This document shows positions 20,276 to 28,923 of a DNA stretch of 40,370 bases, piece after piece. The position numbers and the translations under genes are program-made. The first letter of the stretch is position 1. The number at the start of each line of letters is the position of its first letter. The notes under the pieces were generated by a model. It had not been told where the DNA came from. It did not search any database and saw nothing but the letters and a program-made list of their open reading frames with translations. This stretch comes from Saprospiraceae bacterium (GTDB lineage: Bacteria > Bacteroidota > Bacteroidia > Chitinophagales > Saprospiraceae): contig JAHDDR010000013.1 of the NCBI GenBank assembly GCA_020629255.1, forward strand, positions 1-40,370, in the 5' to 3' direction.

Positions 20276-20307
20276 AAAGCCTCCTGTGAAAAATCACAGA
20301 AGGCTTT
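20276..20307 (-). terminator. Terminator of the YegP-repeat/OmpA gene
   Basis: A 14-nt stem with one mismatch (20276-20289 with 20294-20307) and an AAAA loop. The minus-strand continuation GGCTTTGTGCTT has only a short T run, so it is probably weaker than the others in the window. Confidence 0.7.
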
Positions 20308-20333
20308 AAAGGCACCGTGTATAAAACAAAGTC

Positions 20334-23306
20334 TTACTTCACTTTCAAATTATCGGGTATTTTGATTTCTTCGATTTGGTTTAGATTTTTGCTTCCATCT
20401 AAAATGCGAAGTTCTACCCTTCTATTGAATTGCATGCCTTGTTCATTTTCCTGGCCATTCAATTCATTTTTAGCTATTGGATCATTTTCTCCAAAATTCC
20501 TCCATTTGATTCTATTGGCAGGAACCCCTTTGGCTACTAGATAATCTTTGGCGGCGGTGGCTCGTTTCCGGGATAACCATTGGTTATATTCCAAAGAACC
20601 TCTATAATCGGTGTGGGCTAACAATTCTCCGGTATATTTTTCATTTTTCAAGAGGATATCTGCCATCTTATCCAATTCTTGCTTGGACTTTGTTCTAAGT
20701 CCATATTTATTATAATCGAAGAAAATGGATTCCAATTTCACTACTAAATTAGCTGGAGGTTCTGGCTCTGGTGCTACTTCTTTTGCCGGTGGAGCAACTG
20801 ATACTGCCTTATCATCATTTTGAGATAATGTCGATTCTTCTTTCTTCATTTCTGGAACCACTGGAGGAACAACGGCTGTTTGTCCATCTCCTCCGCATCC
20901 TCTCATCAAAAGCCATAATAAACCTAACAAAAGCAACAATAAAGGTAATAACCACCAAAATCTCATACAGCCACTGGCTCCAGCAGCAGCCACTGGTGCA
21001 GGATCAGCAATCGGAACGGGTTCTGGTTCTGGTGCCGGCGGAGGTGGTGGTGGTGGAGTTTCTTCTGCCACTATTTCTGGTTCTGGAACAACCGGCGGAA
21101 CCACGATGGGAGGCACCAATGCTGTAGCAGCGACACCGGCCAAAGGTCCAAACAACAATAATGCTCCGGCTTCATCCGACTTAGGGCAAGAACGGCCTAT
21201 TTCTTGATGATTGCCTGCTTTTAATATGACGAAATAATGTCCGAATTTTTCAATCACAGAACGCCTTTCTTCTATCGGCCAATTCTTAATGACGGATTTT
21301 ATTCCGTTATCCCTTGCAGAGGTAGTGGTATATCCTTCACTCCGAAGAACGACTTCATCATCCTTATCCAAGAAGGTAAAATAATGTTCTCCTTCATGTT
21401 CGAACGTACTGAAATTGGAATATTCTGCATGTCTTTCATGCCCTTTATAGAGATCACATTTCAGATAATTATCTTCTCTCTTTTTGGGTGTTGGAGCAGT
21501 AGCTTCATAAGGGTGCCAAGCCGTCATACTTGCCAGGGCGGCAGCTTCATCCAAATAAGGGCAAGAGCGACCAATTTCCTGATGATTGCCTGCCTTCAAA
21601 ATCGCAAAATAATGATGTCTATCTTGAAGAACGGAGTAACGTCCTTCCACCTCTCTGTTTTTCAATACAGATTGGATGCCATTATCCCTTGCTTTCGTCG
21701 TTGTATATCCCTCCGAGCGAAGGATGACACCTCCATCCCGATCCAACATGGCGAAATAATGTTCCCCATCCTTTTCGAAGGTGCTGAAATCCGAATGGAT
21801 ATCTGAACGGACATGATTTTTATATTCATCACAATGAAGGTATTCATCAATACTTGCTGCTTTATTTTTCTCTTTCCAATAAAACATAGCAGCGGTAGCT
21901 GCAGCAGCCGATCCATAAGAACAGCTCCTTGCAATTTCCTGATGGTTTCCTGCTTTAAGTGTCAGATAATGTTTGCCTTCATCCTCAATGACATGGTATC
22001 TTTTTTCGATTTCTCGATTTTTAATGACCGAAAGAATACCATTGTTCCTTGCCTTTTCGGTCGTGTATCCCTCACTTCGGAAAAACACTTCATCATCCTT
22101 ATCGAGCATGGCAAAATAATGCTCGCCATCTTTTTCGAAGGTACTGAAATCGGGCGTGTGCTCGGTTCTTTCATGTCCTTTATATAAATGGCAATCCAGA
22201 TAATCATCAAGATTTCCATTGGCTCCCAAAGCAAAAATGGCATCTTTCCATGCCCATGCTGCTGCTTCGGAATCACAAGGGCAGCTTCTTGCTATTTCTT
22301 GGTGATTTCCTGCCTTGAGGGTAAGGAAATATTTTCCATCACCCTCTACAACACTATATCTTTCTTCTATTTCTTTATTTTTGAGAACAGATTGGATACC
22401 ATTATCCCTTGCCTTCTCGGATTTATAGCCTTCGCTTCTGAAAATAACATCATTGTCTTTGGCCAGCATGGCAAAATAGGATTCTCCATCATGATTGAAG
22501 GTGCTGAAATCAGAATGTTCCTTTAATCTTTCATGCCCTTTGTATGATGGACAATCTAGATAATCATCCAAATTGCGATCTGCTTTCACCCCCATAATCT
22601 TATCCTTGATGATTAAGGCTGCCGCTTCGGTATCGCATGGACATGACCGACCGATTTCTTGGTGATTCCCGGCTTTGAGGGTTAAAAAATATTGACCTTT
22701 CCTTTTTCTGACAAGAAAGCGTTTTTCAATTTCACGATTTTTAGTGACGGATTTGATCCCATTATCTCGCGATCTATCTTTTGTATACCCCTCACTTCTT
22801 AACAGGATTTCATCCTTTTCTCCTAGAAGAGTAAAATAAAACTCATCCCCTTCTTTGAAGGTGTTGAATTCGGGATAGGTTTCGGAACGGGGATGCCCCT
22901 TGTATTTTTCACAATCCAGGTAATCTTCTACATGCGTGGATTTTTTGGCGGTTGCTCTTTTTTTCTTCCAAGCAAACATCGCCTTCCTAGCAGCTGTTTT
23001 TGATTTGTAAGAACAACTCCTTGCAATTTCCTGGTGATTGCCCGCTTTAAGAGACAAATAAAATTTCCCCTCCTCTTCAATGATAGAGTACCTTTCTCTA
23101 ATTTTTCTATTTTTCAGAACGGACTCTATTCCATTGTCTCTTGCCGCTTCGGATTTATACCCTTCACTCCTCATCCTAACCTCGCCATCCAAGTCAAGCA
23201 TGGCGAAATAAAATTCGCCTTCTTTTTCAAAGGTGCTGAAACCTTTGTGTTTTTCTGATTGCTCATGACCTCCATAGGCTTCGCAATCCAAGTAATCATC
23301 TTGCAT
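20334..23306 (-). CDS. Cytoplasmic YegP (DUF1508) repeat array - membrane helix - periplasmic OmpA domain
   Basis: This 990-residue protein has no signal peptide. Residues 4 to about 715 are six units of about 120 residues, starting at 4, 128, 248, 368, 488 and 613 with the motif DYLDCxxYKGHER. Each unit holds two YegP-like (DUF1508) halves: YFAMLDKDDEVxxRSEGYxxxxARDNGIxSVxKN, and YFLTLKAGNHQEIARSCP, so about twelve domains. A Pro/Ala/Glu-rich linker (730-775) leads to one membrane helix at about 783-801 (FWWLLPLLLLLLGLLWLLM), then a second acidic/Pro linker, then an OmpA-type peptidoglycan-binding domain at 855-970 with HTDYRG (Asp900) and LSRKRATAA (Arg915), the two diaminopimelate-contacting residues. 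OmpA domains work in the periplasm, so the YegP array should be cytoplasmic. YegP function is unknown. No clear promoter is seen upstream. Confidence 0.92.
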   Translation of the reverse strand: MQDDYLDCEAYGGHEQSEKHKGFSTFEKEGEFYFAMLDLDGEVRMRSEGYKSEAARDNGIESVLKNRKIRERYSIIEEEGKFYLSLKAGNHQEIARSCSYKSKTAARKAMFAWKKKRATAKKSTHVEDYLDCEKYKGHPRSETYPEFNTFKEGDEFYFTLLGEKDEILLRSEGYTKDRSRDNGIKSVTKNREIEKRFLVRKRKGQYFLTLKAGNHQEIGRSCPCDTEAAALIIKDKIMGVKADRNLDDYLDCPSYKGHERLKEHSDFSTFNHDGESYFAMLAKDNDVIFRSEGYKSEKARDNGIQSVLKNKEIEERYSVVEGDGKYFLTLKAGNHQEIARSCPCDSEAAAWAWKDAIFALGANGNLDDYLDCHLYKGHERTEHTPDFSTFEKDGEHYFAMLDKDDEVFFRSEGYTTEKARNNGILSVIKNREIEKRYHVIEDEGKHYLTLKAGNHQEIARSCSYGSAAAATAAMFYWKEKNKAASIDEYLHCDEYKNHVRSDIHSDFSTFEKDGEHYFAMLDRDGGVILRSEGYTTTKARDNGIQSVLKNREVEGRYSVLQDRHHYFAILKAGNHQEIGRSCPYLDEAAALASMTAWHPYEATAPTPKKREDNYLKCDLYKGHERHAEYSNFSTFEHEGEHYFTFLDKDDEVVLRSEGYTTTSARDNGIKSVIKNWPIEERRSVIEKFGHYFVILKAGNHQEIGRSCPKSDEAGALLLFGPLAGVAATALVPPIVVPPVVPEPEIVAEETPPPPPPPAPEPEPVPIADPAPVAAAGASGCMRFWWLLPLLLLLLGLLWLLMRGCGGDGQTAVVPPVVPEMKKEESTLSQNDDKAVSVAPPAKEVAPEPEPPANLVVKLESIFFDYNKYGLRTKSKQELDKMADILLKNEKYTGELLAHTDYRGSLEYNQWLSRKRATAAKDYLVAKGVPANRIKWRNFGENDPIAKNELNGQENEQGMQFNRRVELRILDGSKNLNQIEEIKIPDNLKVK
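21132..23297 (-). repeat. Six tandem coding repeats of about 360 bp (YegP double units)
   Basis: The period is exactly 120 codons for units 2 to 5 (starts at residues 128, 248, 368, 488) and 124-125 codons at the ends. Protein-level identity is high at KAGNHQEI(A/G)RSC and RSEGY, while the DNA has diverged, so the array is old and under selection rather than newly duplicated. Confidence 0.9.
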
Positions 23307-23662
23307 AACTTTTACCTTGTTAAAATTTAAAAAAATAGAAAAATTGTAAGGAAACTCCCGGCTTTTGGAAGCTCTAAATCATTATTTTTGCCGGTTATTA
23401 TCTGATTAGGATTTCAAAAGTTACTAAATGTAACGAACTTTTTGCTCATTACAAAATAATGACCAGAGATCGACACCGTCCGCCTTTATACATTGAATTA
23501 TTAACAAAAAATAAAATTGACCAGCTACCTCGATTTGAAAAAACAAACGAATTATTTGAATCTTTTGTGGTAATATATTTCATGATGAAGGGAATTAAAT
23601 TGGCTATTCGATTGTTTGGCGTATTTACCCCTCTCTAAATTCCCTAATAAAATCAAGCGGCG
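23307..23662. other. 356-bp intergenic region with one small ORF
   Basis: This region lies between the divergent YegP/OmpA and MFS genes. No exact TAnnTTTG box was found on either strand near the two starts. The only coding candidate is a 59-codon ORF at 23459-23638. No hairpin terminator, tRNA or repeat is visible. The 5' part near 23307-23340 is very A/T-rich and probably holds the promoter of the minus-strand gene. Confidence 0.6.
23459..23638 (+). CDS. Possible 59-residue small protein
   Basis: An ATG-to-TAA frame encodes a basic N-terminal half (MTRDRHRPPLYIELLTKNK), then a hydrophobic C-terminal stretch (SFVVIYFMMKGIKLAI). I do not recognise it. It ends 24 nt before the MFS gene, so it could be a leader or a small membrane protein cotranscribed with it, or a chance frame in an AT-rich gap. 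The composition does not decide. Confidence 0.2.
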   Translation: MTRDRHRPPLYIELLTKNKIDQLPRFEKTNELFESFVVIYFMMKGIKLAIRLFGVFTPL

Positions 23663-24871
23663 ATGGAACAGGTTATACGAAAAACCATTGATTGGTATTT
23701 GATTTCTTACAAAGGATTATCAAGAGATACTTGGTTTTTGGCTTTGGTTACCCTTATAAATAGAAGCGGGACTATTGTAGCCTTGTTCCTTTCCATTTAT
23801 ATGGTTGAGAAATTAGGCTTCAGCAAATCTCAAACGGCTATTGTTTTGGCTTGTTCCGGAATAGGATCTTTTATTGGTGCTTATTTAGGTGGTGTGCTCA
23901 CAGATCGATTCGGTTATTATAAGGTGATGTTCGGTTCTTTGATTTCAACGGGTTTATTCTTTTTTGTCCTGATGAAAATCACTTCTTTTATTCCTTTATG
24001 TATAGGTTTTGTTTTGTTGGGAATTATTGGAGATAGTTATCGCCCCGCGAGTGCAACTGCCTTGAGTGTATACGAGGTCAAAGAACAACAGGCGAGGGCT
24101 CTATCCCTGTATCGTTTAGCCATTAATATGGGATTTGTTGTTGGCAGTGCCGGAGCCGGGTTTATTGCTGGGAGCTGGGGCTATGATTGGTTGTTCATCA
24201 TTGATGGGTTGACTTGTATTTTTGCAGGCATCTTCTTCCTTACTTTTTTAAAAAACAAGGAAAGCATCATACAAGAAGAAAAAAATGAAGACGAGACAAA
24301 TGGACGTTCTCCTTATACTGATACTTGGTATCTTATGTTTTTATTTTCTTTATTTATTAGTGGGATTGCTTTTATGCAATTGTTCCATTCTTTTCCGGTT
24401 TATTGCAGGGAGGTGTTGTTTCTAAGTGAGGAAGCCATAGGTGGCTACATGGCATACAACGGGGCATTGATTTGTCTCTTGGAGATGCCCATGATTTATC
24501 TCATCGTAAAATATAAAAAAGAAACCCCTTCCATCATTTGGGGCATCTTCTTATTTGCCCTTTCGTTTGTTTTTCTGAATCTTGGATTGCATTGGTTTTT
24601 TGTTATCCTCTTTATGACTTTTGTCGTGATTGGCGAGATTATGAATTTCCCGTTGACGTATAAAATAGCACTGAATCGGAGTAGTGCCAAAACTCGAGGG
24701 CAGTATATGGGGATGTTCTCCATGATGTTTTCGGTAGTAGCCATTGTGGCTCCTTTTGGTCTGAAATTAGCGGAAAACACCAGTTTCTATTTTTTATGGT
24801 GGATTTGCGTCGGGCTTTGTTGTATTTCTACACTGGCTTTGTATGGTTTGAGGAGAGGCATGGAAGGTTGA
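23663..24871 (+). CDS. Major facilitator superfamily transporter
   Basis: This is a 402-residue inner-membrane transporter with about 12 hydrophobic segments. The MFS signature between helices 2 and 3 is present as GGVLTDRFGYYKVM (residues 72-85). Helix 4-5 features (DSYRPASATALSVYEVKEQQARALSLYRLAINMGFVVGSAGAGFI) resemble the drug-efflux/YfcJ-like MFS group. The central loop (about 195-220, KNKESIIQEEKNEDETNG) is the usual hydrophilic break between the two six-helix halves. The substrate cannot be predicted. The gene appears monocistronic, with 24 nt to a possible small ORF upstream and 243 nt of gene-free DNA after it. Confidence 0.9.
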   Translation: MEQVIRKTIDWYLISYKGLSRDTWFLALVTLINRSGTIVALFLSIYMVEKLGFSKSQTAIVLACSGIGSFIGAYLGGVLTDRFGYYKVMFGSLISTGLFFFVLMKITSFIPLCIGFVLLGIIGDSYRPASATALSVYEVKEQQARALSLYRLAINMGFVVGSAGAGFIAGSWGYDWLFIIDGLTCIFAGIFFLTFLKNKESIIQEEKNEDETNGRSPYTDTWYLMFLFSLFISGIAFMQLFHSFPVYCREVLFLSEEAIGGYMAYNGALICLLEMPMIYLIVKYKKETPSIIWGIFLFALSFVFLNLGLHWFFVILFMTFVVIGEIMNFPLTYKIALNRSSAKTRGQYMGMFSMMFSVVAIVAPFGLKLAENTSFYFLWWICVGLCCISTLALYGLRRGMEG

Positions 24872-25082
24872 TTCCTATAATCAGCCCCTATCAAACTTAA
24901 CAATAAATTAATCCCCAAATAAAGCATTACTGCCAAATTCTTTAGAAGTTCACTATTGGTTTTTACGTGTTCTAGAAATGACACATTATGGGTTTTTAAC
25001 ATCTGTTTTCAGGCATTGAATAAAAATCCAAAAAAATTGAAAACTGAACAGCAAAACTAGTGTGCAAAGGATAGGGAATGCC

Positions 25083-25090
25083 TACCTTCG
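25083..25090 (+). promoter_or_regulatory. -7 promoter box for the Na/Pi cotransporter gene
   Basis: TACCTTCG fits the TAnnTTYG variant. It lies 24 nt before the ATG at 25115, predicting a leader of about 18 nt. Confidence 0.45.
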
Positions 25091-25114
25091 TGCAACTTTT
25101 AAAACCGAACAAAC

Positions 25115-26863
25115 ATGGACGTAATATATAGTGTTCTGCAAATCCTCGGAGCTTTGGCTTTTTTCATTTATGGAATGAAAATCATGAGTGATGGAATCCA
25201 AAAAGCGGCGGGTGCACAATTGCGGAATATCCTTAGAACGATGACTAAAAATCGTTACTTGGGTGTAGTCACAGGATTCTTGACTACCGCTCTCATACAA
25301 TCCTCTTCCGCCACGACCGTAATGACCGTTAGTTTTGTAAATGCGGGACTAATTTCTCTGGTGGAATCTGCGGGTATCATGATGGGTGCCAATATCGGTA
25401 CAACTATTACGGGTTGGTTGGTTTCTTTTCTAGGGTTTAAAGTATCTCTTGCGAATTTGGCCTTGCCTATTTTTGCTTTTGCCCTTCCTATGTCTTTTGT
25501 TAAAACTGGCAAATGGAAACACTGGGGACAGTTCCTGATTGGTTTTGCGATTTTATTTATGGGACTGGGTTTGTTGAAGGCTTCTGTACCCGACATCAAG
25601 AGCAACCCGGAAATGTTGAGTTTCCTACAGGATTTTGTAGACCCGAATGCTGGATATTTCAAACTCTTATTTACCAATATTTTATTTGTGATGGTGGGTG
25701 CTCTGGTAACGGTGATTGTACAATCGTCTAGTGCTGCCATGACGATTACCATTGTACTTTGTGCACAAGGTATTATTCCTTTTCCGATTGCTGCGGCGAT
25801 GATTTTGGGCGAAAATATTGGTACGACCATTACTGCCGAGTTGGCTTCTATGGTCGGGAATGTGCATGCCAAACGTTCTGCCCGTATCCATTCGATGTTT
25901 AATATTGTTGGGGTAACCTGGATGCTTTTGGTGTTGCCTTTCTTCTTGAAATTCGTTGCTTTTCTGGCTCAGAAAATTGGTGGTTTGGACGTATTGTCCA
26001 CGTATAGTTTGGATGAAATAAAGGGTATGTCTGATGCGGCTTTTGATAATTATAAAGGTTCCAAAGCCTTTGGTTTATCCATTTTCCATACGGCATTCAA
26101 TATGACAAATGTTTTGATCATGATCGGGTTTGTTCCTTTATTAGTAAAACTTGCCATTCAGACGGTAAAATCGAAAGGGGATGAGGATGAGGAATTCAGA
26201 TTGGAGAATATTTCCAAAGGGGATACGCCCGAATTGTCTATCATTGAAGTACAAAAAACCATTGCCAAGTTTGGCGAGGTTACTGCCCGTTTGAATGATT
26301 TCTCTCAAGATTTGATTTTGGAAACGGATAATAAAAAACGACAAAAAATATACGAACGAATTGGTAAGTATGAAGAAATCAGTGATCGGATGGAAATCGA
26401 AATTACTGAGTATTTAACTTCTATGGCGAGAAAAGAGTTAACGGATCAAACGATGATTCGTACCCGTAGTATCATGAATATTGCTAATGATTTGGAACGT
26501 ATCGGAGATATTTATTTTCAGATTTCTAAAACAATTGAAAGAAAGAATGAACAAAAGATATGGTTCAATCAACAGCAACGGGATAATTTAAAGAGTATGT
26601 TTGATTTGGTGGGAAAAGCTTTTGTTGTTATGAATACAAACCTCAATAATAAATATTCGGATGTAAGCAAAGAAGATGCCCGAAAAACGGAGGATGACAT
26701 TAATGCTTTAAGAAATAAATTGAGAAAGGACGGAACCAAAGATATCCACAAGGAAGATTATAATGTAAAGAGTTCTCTTATCTACAATAATTTATATGCT
26801 TCTCTGGAACGGGTAGGTGATCATATTATTAATGTTACCGAAGCGATTGTTGGAGAAATTTAA
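25115..26863 (+). CDS. Na/Pi-cotransporter family protein with C-terminal PhoU domain
   Basis: This is a 582-residue inner-membrane protein of the NptA/YjbB family, proposed to move phosphate with sodium. Two inverted PNaS repeats carry the diagnostic QSSS motifs: TALIQSSSATTVMTVSF (Gln62) and TVIVQSSSAAMTITIV (Gln203). Each is followed by a conserved glycine-rich loop, GANIGTTITG at 91-100 and GENIGTTITAELA. Eight or so membrane segments run to about residue 360. From about 375 a soluble helical region contains PhoU-like features (IMNIANDLERIGDIYFQISK and NLYASLERVGDHIINVTEAI). The PhoU part probably senses phosphate status or a partner. E. coli YjbB exports phosphate, so direction here is open. 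A bidirectional terminator follows. Confidence 0.92.
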   Translation: MDVIYSVLQILGALAFFIYGMKIMSDGIQKAAGAQLRNILRTMTKNRYLGVVTGFLTTALIQSSSATTVMTVSFVNAGLISLVESAGIMMGANIGTTITGWLVSFLGFKVSLANLALPIFAFALPMSFVKTGKWKHWGQFLIGFAILFMGLGLLKASVPDIKSNPEMLSFLQDFVDPNAGYFKLLFTNILFVMVGALVTVIVQSSSAAMTITIVLCAQGIIPFPIAAAMILGENIGTTITAELASMVGNVHAKRSARIHSMFNIVGVTWMLLVLPFFLKFVAFLAQKIGGLDVLSTYSLDEIKGMSDAAFDNYKGSKAFGLSIFHTAFNMTNVLIMIGFVPLLVKLAIQTVKSKGDEDEEFRLENISKGDTPELSIIEVQKTIAKFGEVTARLNDFSQDLILETDNKKRQKIYERIGKYEEISDRMEIEITEYLTSMARKELTDQTMIRTRSIMNIANDLERIGDIYFQISKTIERKNEQKIWFNQQQRDNLKSMFDLVGKAFVVMNTNLNNKYSDVSKEDARKTEDDINALRNKLRKDGTKDIHKEDYNVKSSLIYNNLYASLERVGDHIINVTEAIVGEI

Positions 26864-26881
26864 TTTCCATTTTTTTCATTT

Positions 26882-26916
26882 ATAAAGCCAAGAATGAATT
26901 TTATTCTTGGCTTTAT
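26882..26916. terminator. Bidirectional terminator between convergent genes
   Basis: A 14-bp perfect stem (ATAAAGCCAAGAAT at 26882-26895, complement at 26903-26916) has a 7-nt loop and a long T run on the plus side. It overlaps the stop codon of the minus-strand gene by 4 nt. Confidence 0.88.
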
Positions 26917-27494
26917 TTTTTTTCATCCATTCCATATCGTAAAACACGAACGGCTGCATCTAGTTCTCTGATTTTTGATTGTATGGTGGGCAAGTACATA
27001 GAAATGACTTCTCCTTGATCCAATTTAAAACCAATGGTTCCTATTTCTTCTTCTAGGATTAAATCATCCACTAAATCTTCTTCGTATTTTTTGGGTTCTT
27101 TTTTTTCTGCATCATCATCTTTTCTAAATAATATTTCTATTTGGCGGAAGGGTTGTTCTACTTTTCCTTCTTTATAAAAGTACATACTCCGATAATACAA
27201 TATTTTATTTTTATAAATATGAACGACTTCTTTTCCTTTTGATGACCATATCCAAGAACGAAGCATGGTAAAAAATGCAATGAGGGCTATAGTCGTACAA
27301 ATCAAAATTTCCATAAAACCGAAAAATACAGAATCGCCTTTATTCATTCTGAAATAAATAAAACCGAATACCAATAACAACACCAATAATAATATTATAC
27401 TGATAGCGACATATACCATTTGCATCTTGGTGTGCTTGGGTCGGATTTCCATTTGGATATAGTCCTGCCCTTTTGATATTTCTGCTGGATTCAT
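26913..27494 (-). CDS. Membrane protein of unknown function, 193 residues
   Basis: I do not recognise it. A soluble N-terminal segment of about 24 residues is followed by two membrane helices (about 26-48, VYVAISIILLLVLLLVFGFIYF, and 56-77, FFGFMEILICTTIALIAFFTML). A roughly 110-residue charged domain then runs to the end. It has mixed beta/coil composition with an acidic run (KDDDAEKKEPKKYEEDLVDDLILEEE) in the middle. The two-helix-then-soluble-domain shape resembles bacterial PH-like membrane proteins such as the YcxB group, but no motif proves this. It is the last gene of a three-gene minus-strand cluster, 36 nt after its neighbour. Confidence 0.7.
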   Translation of the reverse strand: MNPAEISKGQDYIQMEIRPKHTKMQMVYVAISIILLLVLLLVFGFIYFRMNKGDSVFFGFMEILICTTIALIAFFTMLRSWIWSSKGKEVVHIYKNKILYYRSMYFYKEGKVEQPFRQIEILFRKDDDAEKKEPKKYEEDLVDDLILEEEIGTIGFKLDQGEVISMYLPTIQSKIRELDAAVRVLRYGMDEKK

Positions 27495-27530
27495 GTTCTT
27501 AAAAATTAAAATATTTTCCTAACCCTTAGT

Positions 27531-28061
27531 TCATATTACAAGATGATCTTCTATTTTCATATCGGTTTTTACTTTTCTTTTTTGTACAAATCGAAAAACA
27601 AGAATCACCATAAAAACATAAATGCTATTTACAACCAAATCGAATAAAACGGAATAGCTCATACTTGAATATACCCAAGATAAAAAGCCATCTGTATTTG
27701 TCCATCCTGTTACATGACCATATCTGTATTGGCTTATAATTACGATCCATTTCGAGTAGAGTAAAAAGCAAGATATCAGAATAGGAATAATTAATTTTCT
27801 CGATGAAAAACGAAGCCATAAAACAGTGAGTGAAACAATGTATAAAGAAAATTCCACGGGTTCAAAAACGAGATCTCCTATTTCATCTGTTAATCCAATG
27901 TACAACAACATTAAAAAGAAAAAAACAAAATATAGGAGATTGCCAATCACCAACATTCGGTTATTTATCAACATTCCCGTTTCGGATTTTTCTTTACTTT
28001 TCTGCCTAAGAAGTAAAAAATATAAAAAAGAAAAAACGTATCCGAAAGTGATATAATTCAT
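27531..28061 (-). CDS. Multi-pass membrane protein of unknown function, 176 residues
   Basis: I do not recognise it. About five hydrophobic segments cover most of the length (YVFSFLYFLLL; VIGNLLYFVFFFLMLLYIGL; FSLYIVSLTVLWLRF; LIIPILISCFLLYSKWIVI; VVNSIYVFMVILVFRFV), separated by short loops and ending in a basic/acidic tail (KRKVKTDMKIEDHLVI). The thioredoxin lipoprotein gene ends 5 nt before it and the 193-residue gene starts 36 nt after it, so the three are very likely one operon. A role with the thioredoxin protein in envelope redox chemistry is only a guess from position. Confidence 0.7.
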   Translation of the reverse strand: MNYITFGYVFSFLYFLLLRQKSKEKSETGMLINNRMLVIGNLLYFVFFFLMLLYIGLTDEIGDLVFEPVEFSLYIVSLTVLWLRFSSRKLIIPILISCFLLYSKWIVIISQYRYGHVTGWTNTDGFLSWVYSSMSYSVLFDLVVNSIYVFMVILVFRFVQKRKVKTDMKIEDHLVI

Positions 28062-28066
28062 TTATT

Positions 28067-28894
28067 TTATTTCCTTAATGCTTCTTCAATTTTTCGATCC
28101 ATTATTTTATCGATCTGATGACGATAGCCAATAGATTGATATAAAATGTCATTATTTTGATCCAAAACAATATTCGCTGGAAATCCTAAAATAATATAAT
28201 CTTCGATTATTTGATTAGCATTGGGAATGATATGATAATCGAAAGGAATTGTTTTGGTAAATTCTTTTACTTGGTGTTCATCATTAAATGTGAATGCAAT
28301 AAATTCTACATTTTTATTATTGGCATATTTCTTTTTTAGTGCATTGAGTTCCGGAATTTCTTCTTTGCAAGGAGCACAAGTGACGAACCAGAAATTCAGG
28401 ACAGCTATTTTTCCTTTTAATTTTTCCAAGGACCATTCTGTGCCTTTTAAATCTTTTCCAGAAAATGCAGGTGCATATTCTAGTTTTGTTGCCATTCCCG
28501 GAGGGAGTGGTATTTCTTTTTCTTCTTCGTTTTTAATTTCTACTTCTTCTTGTGTTCTTAGTACAATAGCTTTCGGTTCTCTTGTCGATACATCTCCAAA
28601 AACTTCATAAGTAAATTCATTTTCCCTCATGTAGTTAACCAACGGCATTCCTTTGAGTTGTTTTCCGCTAGAAATATAAACGGGTAATTCTTCTCCATCT
28701 ATGGTGACTTGATAATCGCCTAATTCTGCTGTCGACATTTTTTTCATACCTTTTAGGCGTTCTTCTAATGTGGGGATTTTTACGACTTCTTTTTTCGGAC
28801 TTTCAGTTTTTGTTGTTTTTTCTTTCGATTTACATCCGGCATGGAATAAAAATGGAAGGAGTATAAATAGTGTGTATATTAATGAGTGTTTCAT
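28067..28894 (-). CDS. TlpA-like thioredoxin-domain lipoprotein
   Basis: This is a 275-residue periplasmic, membrane-anchored thiol-disulfide protein. The signal ends in a lipobox (FHAGC, Cys21). A Lys/Glu-rich stalk and a 100-residue N-terminal region follow, and then a TlpA/ResA-type thioredoxin fold from about 140 with the active-site CAPC (Cys173, Cys176) in VLNFWFVTCAPCKEEIPELN. The cis-Pro segment is present as ILGFPANIVLD. TlpA/ResA proteins reduce disulfides, for instance on apocytochrome c, or act in antioxidant defence; the target here is unknown. The N-terminal region (residues 50-110) looks like a small beta domain similar to extensions of Bacteroidota TlpA-like proteins. It heads a three-gene operon. 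Confidence 0.88.
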   Translation of the reverse strand: MKHSLIYTLFILLPFLFHAGCKSKEKTTKTESPKKEVVKIPTLEERLKGMKKMSTAELGDYQVTIDGEELPVYISSGKQLKGMPLVNYMRENEFTYEVFGDVSTREPKAIVLRTQEEVEIKNEEEKEIPLPPGMATKLEYAPAFSGKDLKGTEWSLEKLKGKIAVLNFWFVTCAPCKEEIPELNALKKKYANNKNVEFIAFTFNDEHQVKEFTKTIPFDYHIIPNANQIIEDYIILGFPANIVLDQNNDILYQSIGYRHQIDKIMDRKIEEALRK

Positions 28895-28923
28895 TTTTTG
28901 ATGATGTTTTAGTCATGTTGAAT

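Noticed and set aside
21132-23297. Regularly spaced repeats that might suggest a CRISPR array
   Set aside because: The period is about 360 bp, in frame, and conserved at the protein level within one 990-codon gene.
24787-25002. A 71-codon minus-strand frame with a hydrophobic stretch between the MFS and Na/Pi genes
   Set aside because: About 40% lies antisense to the MFS 3' end, there is no promoter box, and the hydrophobic residues come from AT-rich DNA. It may deserve a conservation check but is not supported.
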